This document shows positions 44,388 to 46,162 of a stretch of DNA of 46,162 bases, one piece after another. How positions within the stretch are numbered: the first letter of the stretch is position 1; every line of letters begins with the position of its first letter. The notes under the pieces are model-generated. The model was given only the letters and a program-made list of their open reading frames with translations. It did not search any database and had not been told where the DNA came from. The position numbers and the translations under genes were made by a program. The DNA is from Bacteroidota bacterium (GTDB taxonomy: Bacteria; Bacteroidota; Bacteroidia; Bacteroidales; Dysgonomonadaceae), in the NCBI GenBank assembly GCA_023418255.1, contig JAEZZZ010000128.1, positions 1 to 46,162 on the forward strand, given 5' to 3'.

Positions 44388-45911
44388 ATGATGTTTTCAG
44401 TTGTACTATTTCTTATTTTGGCGGCGACGGTTGCGGTCGGCGCGTTTGTTGTATATTTAATAATCAAAAAAACTATGGTCTCTTCAAAAAAACAAGATTC
44501 GGGAACAACGCCTCCCGAATACCATTCTTCTGAAAAACACTCGTTAACCGAACGTTTTTCCATCCCTATAAAAGCGGTGATTATCGGATTTTTGACGATT
44601 CTGTTACTTATCCCACTTGAAATGATGAAATCACTTATTCGCGAACGACAACACACTCAAACGACAGTAATATCGGATATTACGTCAAAGTGGGGGAGCG
44701 AGCAAACCGTAAGCGGACCGTTCCTTTTAGTGCCGTATATAACCCACGAAACAGAAGATAAAAAAACGACGGAAGTCACAAAAAATCTGCTCCTGCTGCC
44801 GGAATCGCTTATTATCGACGGCACGTCGTCGGTTGAAAAGCGCAAGCGCGGAATTTATGAAACATCGGTTTATAAAACCGATATGCAACTTACCGGCACT
44901 TTTGATTTAACAATGTTACAAACCATGAATATCGACAATGGAAAGATGCAATGGAATCATGCGCGCGTGTTGCTTTCGCTTTCCGATCTGCGTGGAATAG
45001 ATGAGCAAGTGACGTTGCAGATGGGTGATAAGCGTTTTCCGTTTGAATCCGGTATTCCTATCGAAGTTCTGTCCGGCTCATCCTCAGTAAGTCACGGCAA
45101 TCGTTATGATTACGAAAAGGATACCTATCAAAACGAATCGCTCTTTGCTGTCGGCTTAAATGCTAAACTCGATAGTTTTAATCTGCAAAATCAGTCGGGA
45201 AATACCATTCCTTTTTCCATTGCCCTGAAAGTGAATGGGTCGCAAGGTCTGTTTTTTGTGCCGATAGGCAAAAAGAGCGTGGTTGATTTAAAATCCGATT
45301 GGGCGACACCCAGTTTTGATGGCGATTTTCTGCCCAAAACGCATAGCGTTACCGATAAAGGATTTTCGTCGCATTGGGAAGTACTTGATTTAAATCGCAG
45401 TTACGGACAAGTAATAAAGGCAGAAAATGCGCACGATTTCGCGCAAATGGCAAAGTCACGCTTTGGAGTTAATTTTATTCAGGAGGTAGACCAATATCAG
45501 CAAAATATGCGTAGCGTGAAATATGCCATTCTCATTGTCTTGCTCACGTTTGTGGTGGTGTTTTTTATAGAGCTGTTAAAAAATAAGTCCGTCAATCCCA
45601 TTCAATATCTGTTAGTCGGTCTTGCATTGGTGCTTTTCTATTCGCTGCTCTTGTCGCTTTCAGAAGTGCTCGGTTTCAACGTAGCTTATTTGCTTGCTGC
45701 GCTCATGACAACGGGTCTGATTACTTTTCATATGGCAAGCATCCTCAAAAATAGGCAGCAATGGCTTCTCATTGGTGCGCTTCTGTCATTTCTCTATCTT
45801 TTTGTTTTTATATTGATTCAGATGAAAAGCTACGCCTTGCTTGTGGGCAGTTTAGGCCTGTTTGCCATTTTGGCCATAATCATGTTCTATTCTAACAAGA
45901 TACGGTTTTAA
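44388..45911 (+). CDS. CreD-like inner-membrane protein
   Basis: 507-aa protein of the CreD (Cet) family. The family start IIGFLTILLLIPLEMMKSLI is at about 63-82 and GPFLLVPYI follows. A large periplasmic domain (about 85-375) is followed by four to five C-terminal helices. An extra N-terminal transmembrane segment plus linker (1-60) precedes the family start. CreD in Enterobacteria belongs to the CreBC regulon and affects envelope stability and colicin E2 tolerance; here regulation is probably through the adjacent winged-helix protein. The ATG is 1 nt after the regulator stop. Confidence 0.88.
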   Translation: MMFSVVLFLILAATVAVGAFVVYLIIKKTMVSSKKQDSGTTPPEYHSSEKHSLTERFSIPIKAVIIGFLTILLLIPLEMMKSLIRERQHTQTTVISDITSKWGSEQTVSGPFLLVPYITHETEDKKTTEVTKNLLLLPESLIIDGTSSVEKRKRGIYETSVYKTDMQLTGTFDLTMLQTMNIDNGKMQWNHARVLLSLSDLRGIDEQVTLQMGDKRFPFESGIPIEVLSGSSSVSHGNRYDYEKDTYQNESLFAVGLNAKLDSFNLQNQSGNTIPFSIALKVNGSQGLFFVPIGKKSVVDLKSDWATPSFDGDFLPKTHSVTDKGFSSHWEVLDLNRSYGQVIKAENAHDFAQMAKSRFGVNFIQEVDQYQQNMRSVKYAILIVLLTFVVVFFIELLKNKSVNPIQYLLVGLALVLFYSLLLSLSEVLGFNVAYLLAALMTTGLITFHMASILKNRQQWLLIGALLSFLYLFVFILIQMKSYALLVGSLGLFAILAIIMFYSNKIRF

Positions 45912-45981
45912 ATGTGGATAAACAGCACAAAACTTATTTTGACTTAGATGGTAAATTACATAAATTAAGATATGATTTTTT

Positions 45982-46015
45982 ATAGCAAAAGTTTCACTAG
46001 TGAAGCTTTTGCTAT
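45982..46015. repeat. 34-bp inverted repeat overlapping a promoter
   Basis: Two 17-nt arms with no spacer (45982-45998 and 45999-46015), outer part ATAGCAAAAG/CTTTTGCTAT, centre TTCACTAGTGAA, and a single T:G mismatch. No T-run follows on either side, so it is unlikely to be a standard terminator for creD. Its right end shares TAT with the -7 box at 46013-46020, a placement expected of an operator. Confidence 0.7.
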
Positions 46016-46020
46016 CTTTG
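46013..46020 (+). promoter_or_regulatory. Promoter -7 element at the right edge
   Basis: TATCTTTG, an exact TAnnTTTG match, directed towards the window edge. Transcription should start near 46027. The gene it serves lies outside the window. Confidence 0.5.
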
Positions 46021-46053
46021 AAAAATTATGGAATTTATTAACCCGCATTATTC

Positions 46054-46131
46054 ATGAAGAACACTTTCCATTTTCTTTGCCCCTCTTTTCCTCTGTGGGA
46101 TGAATGGTTTTACTATTTTCTAATTCGATGA
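46054..46131 (+). CDS. Possible aromatic-rich leader peptide
   Basis: 25-codon ORF starting MKNTFHF, with nine aromatic residues: Phe5, 7, 12, 19 and 22, Trp15 and Trp18, Tyr20 and Tyr21. It starts about 27 nt after the predicted transcription start. Its ATG overlaps (ATGA) the stop of a 9-codon ORF from 46028 (MEFINPHYS). This resembles attenuation leaders of aromatic amino acid operons, but the downstream gene and any terminator/antiterminator lie beyond the edge. Confidence 0.4.
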   Translation: MKNTFHFLCPSFPLWDEWFYYFLIR

Positions 46132-46162
46132 TTGTTTTTTGAACGTTTCTTACTCCGCAAAA

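Overview
The window looks like a chromosomal segment of an anaerobic member of the Bacteroidota, probably Bacteroidales. The reasons are: protein-level similarity to Bacteroides-type versions of pyruvate kinase, the long PurF-like protein, SAICAR synthase and DUF4834; a pyruvate:ferredoxin oxidoreductase; a menaquinone methyltransferase; weak or absent Shine-Dalgarno sequences; and ten exact copies of the Bacteroidota -7 promoter element TAnnTTTG placed just upstream of gene starts. No tRNA, rRNA, IS element, phage or CRISPR array was seen. The gene content is almost entirely core metabolism and housekeeping.

Layout. 1-598: gene-free lead-in ending in a promoter. 599-7171 (+): tightly packed operon of a PurF-like amidotransferase, phoH, purC, menG, aroE and an M24 peptidase. 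7333-12336 (+): consensus promoter, a terminator-like hairpin at the mRNA 5' end, then rimP-nusA-infB. 12337-12615: a hairpin-rich stretch that may be a structured RNA. 12616-16948 (+): skp-like chaperone, murI, cvpA, psd, pssA, a DUF4834 protein and a secreted or anchored nuclease. 16980-26312 (-): nifJ with a strong terminator, then aroQ-pyk-O-methyltransferase-rbfA-lolC/E-like, and ugd. 26847-31938: a bifunctional trehalose synthase/phosphatase and an MscS channel (+), converging with a GH15 glycosidase (-). 32061-33110 (-): asparaginase. 33294-39122 (+): OsmC-like protein, pgk, pheT and yebC. 39157-43009 (-): TPR/PD40 protein, nfeD, floA, nucleoside phosphorylase. 43439-45911 (+): membrane protein, winged-helix regulator, CreD-like protein. 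45912-46162: inverted repeat and promoter, followed by an aromatic-rich short ORF that resembles an attenuation leader peptide.

How it works together. The first operon joins purine synthesis (purC and the PurF-like protein) with shikimate and menaquinone steps. aroQ, elsewhere in the window, supplies the substrate pathway for aroE. rimP-nusA-infB and rbfA serve ribosome maturation and translation/transcription. psd and pssA are consecutive steps of phosphatidylethanolamine synthesis. pgk, pyk and nifJ cover lower glycolysis to acetyl-CoA and reduced ferredoxin. The trehalose/MscS/GH15 group fits osmotic adaptation.

The least explained sequence is non-coding. It includes five 22-bp tandem units with TACGTA-centred palindromes between pgk and pheT; two near-duplicate promoter modules in front of those same genes; the multi-hairpin stretch between infB and skp; the 5' hairpin before rimP; and the right-edge leader region. 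I found no clear new multi-gene defence or mobile system. All similarity statements come from reading motifs by eye, with no database search.
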